Source: an uncultured Lachnospiraceae bacterium
GTDB lineage: Bacteria; Bacillota; Clostridia; Lachnospirales; Lachnospiraceae
Assembly (NCBI GenBank): GCA_902787715.1
Contig: CADAHQ010000009.1
Coordinates: 1 to 64,000, forward strand
DNA: 64,000 nucleotides
Reading direction: 5' to 3'
The position numbers and the translations under genes were made by a program. Shown one piece after another: positions 7,926-17,724 of the stretch. The first letter of the stretch is position 1, and every line of letters starts with the position of its first letter. Under the pieces are notes generated by a model. It ran no database searches, had not been told where the DNA came from, and worked only from the letters and a program-made list of their open reading frames with translations.

Positions 7926-9191
7926 AATCGCTATATCATTAAAGGCGGGAAGGAACTGCACGGGGAAGTGACCATCGGCGGCGCGAAAAACGCGGCGCTT
8001 GGTATTATTGCCGGCGCAATCCTGACCGATGAACCGGTGACCATCGATAATCTGCCGAACGTCAGTGACATCGATATGCTGTTGGAGGCCATTCGCAGCA
8101 TCGGTGTGACGGTGGACCGTGTCAATGAGCATGAAGTGAAGATCTGTGCCGGGACGATTACGTCTGAGGTCGTGAAGTCGGAGTATATCCAGAAGATTCG
8201 CGGCTCCTACTATTTGCTCGGTTCTTTGATCGGCAAGCGCGGCTGCGCGAAGGTTGCAATGCCCGGCGGCTGTGAGATCGGTGCAAGACCGATTGATCAG
8301 CACCTGAAGGGTTTCCGCGCGTTAGGCGTACGTTGCGAGGAGCGGGACGGCTGTGTGGATGCGAAGGTTAATAACCTCCGCGGCAACCACATCTTCCTCG
8401 ACGTGGTAAGCGTCGGTGCAACCATCAACATCATGCTCGCAGCAGTCCTTGCCAACGGCACCACCATTTTGGAAAATGCAGCCAAAGAGCCCCACATCGT
8501 TGATGTGGCGAACTTCTTAAACAGCATGGGCGCGCGCATCAAGGGCGCCGGTACCGATATCATCCGCGTGTACGGCGTGGAGCGCCTGCACGGGACGTAC
8601 TATTCGATCATTCCCGACCAGATTGAAGCGGGCACGTTCATGTGCCTTGTGGCAGCCACGAAGGGCGATGTCACAATCAAAAACGTGATTCCGAAGCACC
8701 TCGAGTCCATTACTTCAAAACTTCAGGAAATCGGCGTTACGGTTATTGAGTCCGATGAGGAAGTCCGCGTGATGGCGGACACCGGAGTACGGGTGCATTC
8801 GACGCAGATTAAGACCCGCGTGTACCCCGGCTTCCCGACCGATATGCAGCCGCAGATCACGGCGGTTTTGATGCTTGCGGACGGCAACAGTGTTGTAAAT
8901 GAGAACATCTTCGAGAATCGTTTCCGCTATGTGGACGAGCTTCGGAAGATGGGTGCGGATATTCAGGTGAAGGCGGACCAGACATCCGCAAGGATCCACG
9001 GCGTGCCCTCCGTAAAGGGTGCGGAGATTATCGTTCCGGACCTGCGTGCCGGTGCGGCTCTTACCATTGCAGCTCTCGCTGCGGAAGGAAAGACAACGAT
9101 GCATTGCATCGATTACATTGAGCGCGGCTATGAGAATTTTGACGGCAAGCTGCGCGCGCTCGGGGCGGACATCCAGAAGGTGTCCGACTGA
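7923..9191 (+). CDS. murA: UDP-N-acetylglucosamine 1-carboxyvinyltransferase
   Basis: 422 residues, full length for MurA/MurZ, which transfers enolpyruvate from PEP to UDP-GlcNAc in the first committed step of peptidoglycan synthesis in the cytoplasm. The substrate-binding start ([19 protein letters not shown], with the conserved Lys-Asn pair) and the PEP-reactive loop PGGCEIG with Cys117, target of fosfomycin, are present, as is the C-terminal DLRAGAAL motif. Firmicutes often carry two paralogues; which one this is cannot be told. The nearest Shine-Dalgarno lies behind a hairpin (separate entry). Confidence 0.95.
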   Translation: MNRYIIKGGKELHGEVTIGGAKNAALGIIAGAILTDEPVTIDNLPNVSDIDMLLEAIRSIGVTVDRVNEHEVKICAGTITSEVVKSEYIQKIRGSYYLLGSLIGKRGCAKVAMPGGCEIGARPIDQHLKGFRALGVRCEERDGCVDAKVNNLRGNHIFLDVVSVGATINIMLAAVLANGTTILENAAKEPHIVDVANFLNSMGARIKGAGTDIIRVYGVERLHGTYYSIIPDQIEAGTFMCLVAATKGDVTIKNVIPKHLESITSKLQEIGVTVIESDEEVRVMADTGVRVHSTQIKTRVYPGFPTDMQPQITAVLMLADGNSVVNENIFENRFRYVDELRKMGADIQVKADQTSARIHGVPSVKGAEIIVPDLRAGAALTIAALAAEGKTTMHCIDYIERGYENFDGKLRALGADIQKVSD

Positions 9192-9238
9192 CGATAAGGG
9201 TTATCGCGCAGAGATTAACTGCGCAGGAGGTGATTGAT

Positions 9239-10456
9239 TTGGAAAAGCGGTTGTTTACTTCGGAGTCGGTGACCGAGGGGCATCCCGATAAAATCTGCGA
9301 CCAGATTTCGGACGCGGTGCTGGATGCATTGATCGCACAGGATCCCATGAGCCGTGTCGCCTGTGAGACGGCGATTACGACGGGCCTTGTGCTTGTGATG
9401 GGCGAGATTTCCACCGACGGTTACGTGGACATTCAGAAGACGGTGCGTGACACCATCCGTGAGATTGGTTATACCCGCGCCAAATACGGCTTCGACGCCG
9501 ATACCTGCGGCGTCATTGTTGCCCTTGATGAGCAGTCGGCAGACATCGCCATGGGCGTTGACAAGTCCTTAGAGCTCAAGGACGGCGATGAGAGCGCTGT
9601 GAGCGCCGAAGGCCGTCGTGTTGTGGATGAGCTCAACGTCGGTGCCGGTGATCAGGGTATGATGTTCGGTTACGCGACCAATGAGACTCCGGAGCTGATG
9701 CCATATCCCATCAGCCTTGCGCACAAGCTTACAAAGAAGCTTTCCGAGGTTCGCAAGAACGGTACACTCCCGTATCTTCGTCCGGACGGAAAGTCGCAGG
9801 TTACCGTGGAGTATGATGAGAACGGTAAGCCCGTGCATCTGCATGCGGTGGTGCTCTCGACGCAGCACGACCCGGATGTGACGCAGGAGAAGCTTCACGA
9901 GGACATTCGCAAGTACGTCCTTGATCCGGTGCTTCCGGCAGAGATGGTGGACGACGAGACGATTTTCTATATCAACCCTACCGGCCGCTTTGTTATCGGT
10001 GGACCTAACGGCGACTCCGGTCTTACGGGCCGCAAGATTATCGTGGATACTTACGGTGGATACGCAAGACACGGCGGCGGTGCATTTTCCGGAAAGGACT
10101 GCACGAAGGTGGACCGTTCCGCGAGCTACGCGGCTCGGTATGTAGCGAAGAATATTGTTGCGGCAGGTCTTGCCGACCGCTGCGAGGTTCAGCTTTCCTA
10201 CGCTATCGGCGTTGCGGAGCCCACGTCGGTGATGCTCGATACCTTCGGTACCGGCAAGCTTTCCGATAACGACCTTACGCAGATTGTGCGCAAGGTCTTC
10301 GACCTTCGTCCGGGCGGAATCATCAAGATGCTGGATCTGCGCCGTCCGATTTACAAGCAGACCGCGGCTTACGGCCATTTCGGCCGCACGGATATCGATC
10401 TTCCGTGGGAGCGGACCGACCGCGTGGATGCGCTCAAGGCGCTTGCAAACAAATAA
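9239..10456 (+). CDS. metK: S-adenosylmethionine synthetase
   Basis: 405 residues. Catalyses ATP + methionine to SAM in the cytoplasm. The family start [25 protein letters not shown] segment, the ATP-binding loop [12 protein letters not shown] and the GGGAFSGKD motif are all visible. I place the start at TTG 9239, eight bases after AGGAGG (9225-9230), which gives the usual N-terminus; the GTG at 9230 overlaps the Shine-Dalgarno and is rejected. A small hairpin (9206-9211 with 9219-9224) abuts the Shine-Dalgarno. No SAM riboswitch was recognised in the 47 bases upstream; the gene probably shares murA's transcript and ends at a clear terminator. Confidence 0.96.
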   Translation: MEKRLFTSESVTEGHPDKICDQISDAVLDALIAQDPMSRVACETAITTGLVLVMGEISTDGYVDIQKTVRDTIREIGYTRAKYGFDADTCGVIVALDEQSADIAMGVDKSLELKDGDESAVSAEGRRVVDELNVGAGDQGMMFGYATNETPELMPYPISLAHKLTKKLSEVRKNGTLPYLRPDGKSQVTVEYDENGKPVHLHAVVLSTQHDPDVTQEKLHEDIRKYVLDPVLPAEMVDDETIFYINPTGRFVIGGPNGDSGLTGRKIIVDTYGGYARHGGGAFSGKDCTKVDRSASYAARYVAKNIVAAGLADRCEVQLSYAIGVAEPTSVMLDTFGTGKLSDNDLTQIVRKVFDLRPGGIIKMLDLRRPIYKQTAAYGHFGRTDIDLPWERTDRVDALKALANK

Positions 10457-10470
10457 TGTCAGACTATCCG

Positions 10471-10498
10471 TCAGGGGCAGCAATGCCCCTGATTTTTG
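10471..10498 (+). terminator. Rho-independent terminator after metK
   Basis: Nine bp stem TCAGGGGCA / TGCCCCTGA closed by a GCAA tetraloop, followed by TTTTTG. Confidence 0.92.
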
Positions 10499-10522
10499 TT
10501 TCGGGGAATCCATGGTTTGAAA

Positions 10523-10551
10523 TTGCCAAATCCCTCGGAATGCGGTACAAT
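10523..10551 (+). promoter_or_regulatory. promoter for the metallo-beta-lactamase gene
   Basis: TTGCCA (10523-10528), 17 bp, TACAAT (10546-10551); start point near 10558, followed by GGGAGGA before ATG 10597. Confidence 0.6.
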
Positions 10552-10596
10552 GGGAGAAAGAAGTTTCGCCCTTCGGCGGGACGGGAGGAAATCGGA

Positions 10597-12191
10597 ATGC
10601 GAATGCAATTCTTAGGCGCGGCGCGCGAGGTGACAGGTATAAGATCTTGGTGGACTTCGGTATGGAGCAGGGGAAGGATACCTACGAAAACTGCGAGATG
10701 CCCTGCATGCCCGGAGATGTGGATTGTGTGCTTCTTACCCACGCGCACATCGATCACTCGGGGAAGCTGCCTTTGTTGGTTGCGGGCGGCTTTAAGGGAC
10801 CGATTTATACGTCGATTCCCACCGCGAAGCTGTGCGATATCATGCTGAAGGACTCGGCACACATTCAGGAGGTGGAGACCTCTTGGAAATCCCGCAAGGC
10901 CATGCGCGCGGGCAAGGAGGCGGCGAGACCGATGTATACCATGGAGGATGCATTGGCCGCAATCGCGCTTTTAAAGCCTTTACCGTACCACGAGTCGGTG
11001 GAGGTGATCGACGGCGTGTCGGTTCGATTGCTTGACGCCGGGCACCTGCTTGGCTCTGCGAGCATCGAGGTGACGGTCAACGAGGGTGGAAACATCACGA
11101 AGGTGCTGTTTTCCGGTGACCTCGGCAACCGCAACCGGCCGCTTATTCGCGACCCGGAGTTGCCGGATTCCTATGAAGATTATGTGGTGATTGAGTCGAC
11201 CTACGGCATGCGCGAGCACGGTCCGCGCGCCGATTACGCGGGGCAGCTTGCGCAGATTATCCAGTCGACGTTCGATAAGGGCGGAAATGTTGTGATACCT
11301 GCATTTGCCGTCGGAAGAACCCAGGAGATGCTCTACTTGATTCGGGAGATCAAGGCGGCGGGGCTTGTGAAGGGCCACGACGATTTCCCGGTGTGGGTGG
11401 ACAGCCCGCTGGCCATTGAGGCCACGAACATTTACAGTCAGGATATGCTATCGTACTGCGACGAAGCGACGGCGGAGCTGATTCGGGAGGGCGTGAATCC
11501 GCTTCGGTTCCCGGGCCTTAATATTTCGCTTACGAGCGATTCGTCCCGTGCGATCAACGAGGACAAGACGCCGAAGGTGATTCTGTCCGCCAGCGGCATG
11601 TGCGAGGCAGGCCGCATCCGGCACCACTTAAAGCACAATCTCTGGCGTCCGGAATCCACGATTCTGTTCGTGGGCTACCAAGCGGTCGGGACCCTCGGGC
11701 GCATCCTTCTTGACGGTGCAACGTCGGTGAAGATTTTCGGCGAGGAAATCGGCATCCGCGCCAACATCGTGAAGATGGAAGGCATCAGCGGCCACGCCGA
11801 CCAGCCGATTCTGCTTGACTGGCTGCGGGCACTGCCGCAGAAGCCCAAGAAGGTGTTTGTTAACCACGGCGATGACGAAACCTGCGCGCAGTGGGCGGAG
11901 CTCATCTGGAAAGAGCTCGGCTACGCCACGGACGCGCCCTATAACGGCGCTTTGTATGATTTGGTGACCAACTCCCGCCTTGCGGACGGAAACCGCGTTA
12001 AATTGGCTGATATGGCGCCTGAGGAGGCAGCGGCGAAGAAGCAGACATCCGCTTCCGCAGTATTCGACCGGCTGGTACTTGCCGGCAAGAAACTCCTGGC
12101 GGTTATCGAGCGAAACCGCGGCGCGTCGAACAAGGATCTCGGGAAGTTCGCAGACCAGATTAATGCGCTGGCAGGGAAGTGGGATAAGTAG
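10597..12191 (+). pseudogene. beta-CASP metallo-beta-lactamase RNase, 5' frameshifted
   Basis: The body (from 10641) encodes a complete metallo-beta-lactamase/beta-CASP/RMMBL protein: the zinc motif HAHIDHSG, later DAGHLLGS, SGDLG, the beta-CASP region, and GHAD and VNHGD near the end, as in CPSF73/YSH1-like RNA nucleases. The normal N-terminus MRMQFLGAAREVTG starts at ATG 10597 behind GGGAGGA but is in another frame. It is followed at once by KILVDFGMEQG; the roughly 12 residues that usually lie between are gone. This implies a deletion of about 35 bases that also shifts the frame. Translation from the TTG at 10647 would lack the first beta-strand. Either a recent pseudogene or an assembly error. 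Confidence 0.8.
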
Positions 12192-12222
12192 GGTTTTGGT
12201 GTAGGAAGAGAGGAGAACGGCT

Positions 12223-15186
12223 TTGAACAGGGCAACTATCGCTGCGAAGGCGAACAGAAGCAATTACTGGGATAACATCAAAGGAATCCTGATTCTTTTG
12301 GTTGTGTTCGGGCATGTGCTTTTGGAGCAGTCGGCGGATGGCGGGACCGCAAAGACCGTTCTTCTTTGCATTTATATGTTTCATATGCCGGCATTTGTTT
12401 TTGTGTCGGGCTATTTTGGGAAGAGTGAGCGTTCTCGGAGTTTTGAGTCTATTTTAAAGCTTGGTTTTTTGTATTTCGTCTTTAACACCCTGATGGGGTT
12501 CTGGAAAGGGTTCGGAACGCCGATGTTCTTAACCCCGTTGTATTCGTATTGGTATTTGATCGCTATTATCTTTTGGCGATTGACAGCTCACCGACTTGCA
12601 AAAGTCAAAGAGATTCGCGTCATCCTTTTTGCGGTTTCCATATTTGCAGGATTTTACCCGGCGATTAATAATGTCTTGGCAATGTCGAGAATAATAGGCT
12701 TTTTTCCCTTTTACATGGCCGGTTTCCGCATGACGGCAGAAAGCATAGAAAGATTACAGCAAAAAGGGAAAATTCGACGGTTGATGATTGCATCTGCTGC
12801 GATAGTTGCAGCAGGGGTAGGAGCTCTAATTGCGCTACGATTCCTTGAGGTTAATCGAAGCACATGCCAGATGTTTGCTTATGGAGAGCGCATAGAATCT
12901 TTTGGCAGAATTGATATCTATTTCATTTCAGCCGCTGTGATTCTTGCACTTTGTGCGTTGTCAGTTAACAAGAAAATCCCGCTGTTATCAATGTTTGGAA
13001 GAAATTCGCTATGGATTTTCCTCCTACATAGACCTGCGACCATTTTGCTGAGCAATAAATTCTGTCGAGGGACTACTGTTCAGGTTGTTTTTGGTGCGGT
13101 AGGCTTAACGTTATTGTTGGCGTTGTTGTTTGGTAATGATATTTTGGTACGACCATTAAACCGGTTAGCTGAACAGGGCGGGCAGTTGTTTTCAGAGAAT
13201 GCCACTCGGAAGACACTTGCTGCACGGATAGTTGTTTTGGGATTAGGATTGGCGCTTGTTTTGAAAGTTATCATTGGCGCATATGCCGGCGTTTCATGGA
13301 AGGACATGAAGGCACTTTTAAAGGGAGAACAGGCACCGACGACAGGAGATTTTGAGAGCGGGGATGAGCCGATGTTTGCGGCGATGTCCAATGAACAGAA
13401 GAACGCGTTTGACCAAGCCTTTAGAATCACTTTTGCAGGGGATCTAATCTTGTTGGAAGACCAGGTGAAGCGAGGGAAGACAAAGGAGGGTTACGACTTC
13501 TCTGAGGTGTTCGAATATGCAAAGCCATATATTGAATCAGCAGATTTCGCAATCGGGGTGTTTGAAGGACCGATGGCTGGCGCGGCAGCGGGGTATTCTT
13601 CGAGTAATTTTAATGACGGAAAAGAATTGTGGCTGAATTTTCCGGACGAATTTGCAATTGCGGTGAAGGAAGCCGGATTTGATTTAGTTACTACTGCCAA
13701 CAACCATCTTTTGGATCGAGGTGTTGATGGTACAATTCGAACCTTGGACGTTATGGACCAGATTGGATTGAACCACACAGGGACATATCGTAACGCGCGG
13801 GAAAAAGAAACCGAACGAGTAAAGTTGGTAACAATTGAAGGAATCCGAATAGCAGTATTATCATACACATATGGGTCAAACAAAGAAAATAAAAGACTTT
13901 TGGATGACGACGATTTAGCATTTCTTTCTTCTGTTGCGTGCGGGACGAGTGGAGAATTGTTTGAAAAATGCAAGAAACAAGTAATTCAGGATCTGGACGA
14001 CGCAAAAGAAATGAATCCGGACCTTATAGTGGTATTACCGCACTGGGGAGGTCAGTTTGACAATGTTTTGAATGGAGAACAAATGACCTGGCAAAAGATT
14101 TTTGCTGAAAATGGTGCAGATATCATTTTAGGAGACCATGCTCATGTAGTACAACCGATTCGAATAGAGAATTTTAATGGGAAGGATGTCTTCTGCGCGT
14201 TTTGTCCGGGCAATTTCGCAAACATATATCGAGACAAACAAGGCGATACAAGCATGCTTGTTGATGTGTATATTGATCGTGAAACGAAGAAAGTAATCGG
14301 AGGAAGTATTGTTCCTTTGTATACTCAGGCGACATTGGAAGGGAACTATAGAGCCTTGCCGGTATATGAAATAATGAATAATTCGCAGTTGCGTAAGCAG
14401 TTGAGCACAGACGATCTTTTGCGGGTAGAGAAGGCGAATGAGACTGTCACGAGAGTAGTGTTAGACGAGACTATGAGCATTTCGATGATAACGGAAAGGT
14501 ATTATTTTGATGCAAACGGGTTTTGTCGAAGCAAGACAACCGGAATGGCGTGGAAAGAAGGCTACAAAAAAGGAGCGTTTTATCGAGCTGTAAAGGATGC
14601 ACAAAGCATTTGTTTCGTTGGGGATTCTATTACCGAAGGAACGAGAAACGGTGGTTGCCCGTGGTATGAGCCGCTCGAGGAATATTTGACAGGGAAGACG
14701 GTGCTGAATTATTCAAAGGGAGGATGTACCGTCTCATACATGATTGAAAAACTGTCATTAATTCCGATAGCAGATGTGTATGTGATTGCTTTGGGAACAA
14801 ATGATGTTCGATATCGTGATAGCAAATTGTGTGCGATGACGAAAGAAGATTATGTTATAGCCTTGGATAGACTGAGGAAAGGGTTAGTTGAAAGAAGTCC
14901 ATCAGCCACCTTTGTTTTTATTGCGCCATGGTATTCAATTGACGGAGACCCCTATTGTGAACTGAGTTTTGCAGAGAAAACGCGTTTAAATGAAGCGTAT
15001 TCGGAAGAATTAGAGAGGTATTGCGTTGGCGAGGGGGATGTTTTCGTGAACCCGAACTCGCTTATTTGTGAGGCATTGGAGAATGCACCAAGCGGAGAAT
15101 ATCTGTTGGATCACATTCATCCGAATGCATTAAGAGGAGTTGTGTTGTATTCGGAAGCTGTAGTTGCATGGGGATTGGAAAAGTAA
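12223..15186 (+). CDS. acyltransferase-3 / CapA / SGNH-hydrolase fusion
   Basis: A 987-residue three-part protein. Residues 1 to about 360 form an acyltransferase-3 (OafA-like) membrane domain with about ten helices and the family motif NIKGILILLVVFGH. Residues about 400-700 match CapA/PgsA-type metallophosphatase-like proteins of polyglutamate synthesis: AGDLILLE, TTANNHLLDRG, LPHWGGQ and GDHAHVVQP. Residues about 790-987 are an SGNH/GDSL hydrolase: VGDSITEG (Ser802), GTNDVR, and DHIHP with Asp963 and His966. Start TTG 12223 follows AGAGAGGAGA. AT3-SGNH fusions that O-acetylate surface polysaccharides are known; a CapA domain between them is not an arrangement I recognise. The next gene is an O-antigen-ligase-like protein, suggesting a shared cell-surface polymer. 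The block is AT-richer than its flanks. Confidence 0.85.
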   Translation: MNRATIAAKANRSNYWDNIKGILILLVVFGHVLLEQSADGGTAKTVLLCIYMFHMPAFVFVSGYFGKSERSRSFESILKLGFLYFVFNTLMGFWKGFGTPMFLTPLYSYWYLIAIIFWRLTAHRLAKVKEIRVILFAVSIFAGFYPAINNVLAMSRIIGFFPFYMAGFRMTAESIERLQQKGKIRRLMIASAAIVAAGVGALIALRFLEVNRSTCQMFAYGERIESFGRIDIYFISAAVILALCALSVNKKIPLLSMFGRNSLWIFLLHRPATILLSNKFCRGTTVQVVFGAVGLTLLLALLFGNDILVRPLNRLAEQGGQLFSENATRKTLAARIVVLGLGLALVLKVIIGAYAGVSWKDMKALLKGEQAPTTGDFESGDEPMFAAMSNEQKNAFDQAFRITFAGDLILLEDQVKRGKTKEGYDFSEVFEYAKPYIESADFAIGVFEGPMAGAAAGYSSSNFNDGKELWLNFPDEFAIAVKEAGFDLVTTANNHLLDRGVDGTIRTLDVMDQIGLNHTGTYRNAREKETERVKLVTIEGIRIAVLSYTYGSNKENKRLLDDDDLAFLSSVACGTSGELFEKCKKQVIQDLDDAKEMNPDLIVVLPHWGGQFDNVLNGEQMTWQKIFAENGADIILGDHAHVVQPIRIENFNGKDVFCAFCPGNFANIYRDKQGDTSMLVDVYIDRETKKVIGGSIVPLYTQATLEGNYRALPVYEIMNNSQLRKQLSTDDLLRVEKANETVTRVVLDETMSISMITERYYFDANGFCRSKTTGMAWKEGYKKGAFYRAVKDAQSICFVGDSITEGTRNGGCPWYEPLEEYLTGKTVLNYSKGGCTVSYMIEKLSLIPIADVYVIALGTNDVRYRDSKLCAMTKEDYVIALDRLRKGLVERSPSATFVFIAPWYSIDGDPYCELSFAEKTRLNEAYSEELERYCVGEGDVFVNPNSLICEALENAPSGEYLLDHIHPNALRGVVLYSEAVVAWGLEK

Positions 15187-15197
15187 AGGAGCAACCT

Positions 15198-16601
15198 ATG
15201 GAATTGAAAAACGGACTGAAAAATGACACAGAGCTTTTGCAGAAAATAGCGGTCGTTGCTGTCTTTCCCCTGCTTGTATCTCCTCTAATACAATTTGTTA
15301 GGAATTGTTTATGGCCAGAAAGAAGTTTTGGCCTGTTTGGACAAGAATCGACATATCCTTGGACAATAGAATTAATAAATGCTTTTGCTGGTGCAGGGAT
15401 TATTTTATTGTGGATAATGTTTTTATATACAATTTGGAGAGGGAGCGACTCTTTCAAAAAAGCGTTTATTCGAATGCTTCCTCAGAGCTTTTTTCTGCTC
15501 TTGGTTGTGTGGGCGGTCGTCGCATCTGTAATTAAGGGGCATACCCTATATTTTACAGAGGGCGCCCCTGTTTTATCTGAGTCGATGATGACTTTTGCTC
15601 TATATTTTGCGGGATATTTCTTTGTCGGTATTCTATTGTCACAAGAAAAGTATCGAAGAATAGTTGTACTCACAATTATCGGCGGTGGTACAATAATAGG
15701 GATACTTTCTTTGATTGATTTTTTTGGAGTTTCGTTGAAACCTGGGTTTTATGATAATAAGGTTAGTGCGGTCTTTTATAATTCGAATCATTATGCGTAT
15801 TATCTTACTATCTGCATTCTTTTGGCAGCAGTTTCCTTTGTCTATGAGAAAAAGTTGTGGTTGCGATGCGTCTTGCTGTGTTCTTTTGTTTGCAATACAG
15901 TAGTGCTTATTGTAAATGATACGCTTGGAAGTTTTTTGGCGGTATTGTTTGCGTTGGGTGGTTTTGTTTGGCTTGTTGCTTCAGGAAAAACTACGAAAGC
16001 CCCCGAGCAGAGAAAGAGGGAAACAAAGAGCGCAGTGGTGCTCCTTTGCGGGTATTTGCTAATAACGATTATTATGAGTTTCTTTTATAATACAATCTTT
16101 AGAAGTCTTGTAGTTATGGTTTTTGATATTGGAAAGATTCTGACAGATGCCGAAGATAAAGATCGTGCAGGAAATAGCCGTTTTCGGATTTGGCGCTATA
16201 CGATACAGTATATCCGCGAAGAACCGATTTTCGGACATGGAGTTGACGAGATAGCGATGCGATTATACAAAGATTCTGGCTTTTCTCGGTCGCACAATGA
16301 GTATTTGCAATACACGGCGTTTTGGGGGATTCCGGGATTGTTGCTTTACCTTTTGGCGTGTGGAGCGGTTTTTGTTCGTGGCTTGAAAGAGAGGTTTGTT
16401 CAACAACCATATGTTTGTGCAGCCTTTGTTGCAGCCGCTGGGTATATGGCATCTGCGTTTTTTGGCAACACCAAATATTATGTTTCACCTTTCTTTTTCA
16501 TAGTACTAGGAATAGCGGCGTCCGGAGCCACCTGGTCTTGTGTCAACAAGGGAAAACTTTTGCGGAACGATGAAAAGAAATTTAAAGAGATGGGGAAATA
16601 A
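15198..16601 (+). CDS. O-antigen ligase / Wzy_C-like membrane protein
   Basis: 467 residues, mostly hydrophobic, with about ten to eleven membrane helices. The diagnostic late loop is present: FGHGVDEI, then SHNEYLQYTAFWGIPGLLLY, matching the Wzy_C motif (G-x-G, then H-N-x-x-L, then Gly-Ile/Pro) of O-antigen ligases and polymerases. ATG 15198 with AAAGGAGC upstream is preferred to an in-frame start inside the previous gene. It lies 11 bases after the acyltransferase/CapA/SGNH fusion and is probably co-transcribed. In a Firmicute it would more likely polymerise or attach a surface glycan or teichoic-type polymer than lipopolysaccharide; the substrate is unknown. Confidence 0.75.
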   Translation: MELKNGLKNDTELLQKIAVVAVFPLLVSPLIQFVRNCLWPERSFGLFGQESTYPWTIELINAFAGAGIILLWIMFLYTIWRGSDSFKKAFIRMLPQSFFLLLVVWAVVASVIKGHTLYFTEGAPVLSESMMTFALYFAGYFFVGILLSQEKYRRIVVLTIIGGGTIIGILSLIDFFGVSLKPGFYDNKVSAVFYNSNHYAYYLTICILLAAVSFVYEKKLWLRCVLLCSFVCNTVVLIVNDTLGSFLAVLFALGGFVWLVASGKTTKAPEQRKRETKSAVVLLCGYLLITIIMSFFYNTIFRSLVVMVFDIGKILTDAEDKDRAGNSRFRIWRYTIQYIREEPIFGHGVDEIAMRLYKDSGFSRSHNEYLQYTAFWGIPGLLLYLLACGAVFVRGLKERFVQQPYVCAAFVAAAGYMASAFFGNTKYYVSPFFFIVLGIAASGATWSCVNKGKLLRNDEKKFKEMGK

Positions 16602-16602
16602 T

Positions 16603-16659
16603 ATGCTGAAATCACAAGAAGAGAGAACAATCTATAAGAGGAGACAAAAAATGAGCTAA
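16603..16659 (+). CDS. 18-codon ORF, possible remnant
   Basis: ATG 16603 follows the stop of the ligase-like gene by one base and has GATGGGG upstream; it encodes a basic 18-residue peptide ending with MS just before two stop codons. A second AGAGGAG sits before the inner ATG. It may be the truncated start of a lost gene in this AT-rich block; coding is doubtful. Confidence 0.2.
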   Translation: MLKSQEERTIYKRRQKMS

Positions 16660-16713
16660 TAGTTGCTTGGGGAAGTGTGACAAAAGGAAAGCTTTTTAGC
16701 CCCGACGAAATAG

Positions 16714-16760
16714 AACAAGAGAGCTTTTGGTTATACGAGAAAAGCTCTCTTGTTTTTTTA
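16714..16760 (+). terminator. Rho-independent terminator
   Basis: Stem ACAAGAGAGCTTTT / AAAAGCTCTCTTGT (14 bp) around an 11-base loop, followed by TTTTTTT; closes the polysaccharide transcript. Confidence 0.92.
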
Positions 16761-16831
16761 AATAATTAATTGAATCGCTTGCTCGCAATGGAAGATGTTG
16801 TAGCGATGGGGAGCAATTTAGTTGAACAAGC

Positions 16832-17641
16832 TTATCGGATAAATGTAAAAAGATACGGCAAGCAATGGGCGTAAGGCATGCCGGGCTTTATTTGGGGAAG
16901 ATAAAGAAGCCGGAGCATAAGAATATCAAAAGGGGTTGCTTTTGATACGTTATAGGCCCCGTTGTAAAATAATGTTTCACTATACATTATGGTGTCGTTC
17001 TTAAGCCCTGTTGCCTGCATCATTTCCTCCCAGATAACAGATGTTTTGTTATAACGATCAAGACTGTTTCGAACACCGCCGTCAACAGAAAGAATAAGGG
17101 TACGATCATCGTTAAAAATAAACGTTGTAAGGCCATTTGAATGTTTTACGAGATGCGTTCTTTCCCAATGATCATATTCGGCATCATCTAATAAATGAAA
17201 AACAAAGTTGGCTTCTTCTTCTGATGGAACGGTTGAGATACCGGGAAATCCGGGAGTGGAATTCATCGTATCACATATTTCTTCAATAATAGCAAGGTCT
17301 TCATCACTAGGAGTTCCATCGATGAATAAGCGAAGGGGATCTTCCCATTTTTGAATCGCACGAGTAGGCAAGCCAAATTCGATGTTAATTACGATGCAGC
17401 GAAAGAGCTTGCACAACTGGTGCTTATCTAAACCTGTAGTATTTTCAACAAATAGATCGTCGCTAGAAAAGGACGTTTTTGTTGTTTGATAGCTGGAGAA
17501 ATCGGTTAGGCGTAAGTTTGTTCGATAAACCTCGCCACCAAACCATGGCCAATAATACCAGCCCTGACAGGACAGTGCGATTGTAAGTACAATGCTTGCA
17601 ATGGTTACGATGATGCGGTCTTTTTTAGATAGCTTCTTCAT
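16832..17641 (-). CDS. membrane-anchored protein of unknown function
   Basis: 269 residues. The basic N-terminus MKKLSKKDR is followed by one hydrophobic helix (residues about 10-28) and then a soluble domain rich in aromatic residues, probably outside the membrane. I chose ATG at 17641, preceded by AGAGGAATG, rather than an upstream start that would run into the terminator of the neighbouring gene. No motif was recognised. The lower GC content resembles the polysaccharide block rather than the GC-rich lipoprotein gene upstream. Confidence 0.6.
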   Translation of the reverse strand: MKKLSKKDRIIVTIASIVLTIALSCQGWYYWPWFGGEVYRTNLRLTDFSSYQTTKTSFSSDDLFVENTTGLDKHQLCKLFRCIVINIEFGLPTRAIQKWEDPLRLFIDGTPSDEDLAIIEEICDTMNSTPGFPGISTVPSEEEANFVFHLLDDAEYDHWERTHLVKHSNGLTTFIFNDDRTLILSVDGGVRNSLDRYNKTSVIWEEMMQATGLKNDTIMYSETLFYNGAYNVSKATPFDILMLRLLYLPQIKPGMPYAHCLPYLFTFIR

Positions 17642-17675
17642 GTAACATTCCTCTAAATACGCAGAAGTGAAAGAA

Positions 17676-17704
17676 CAACGGGGGCTCGATAGCGAGCCCC
17701 CGGT
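17676..17704 (-). terminator. terminator of the frameshifted lipoprotein gene
   Basis: Nine bp GC-rich stem GGGGGCTCG / CGAGCCCCC (17680-17701) with a four-base loop. On the minus strand it is followed by the T-rich TTGTTCTTT; on the plus strand by TTTTT. Confidence 0.75.
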
Positions 17705-17724
17705 TTTTATGGTTGCGGGGGAGC

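Noticed and set aside
7284..8303. Minus-strand frame over the acidic TPR gene and murA
   Set aside because: Mirror of GAn-rich codons, giving Val/Leu/Phe runs that look like membrane helices but have no start signal.
9192..9238. SAM riboswitch before metK
   Set aside because: Only a small hairpin in 47 bases; too short for any SAM riboswitch class.
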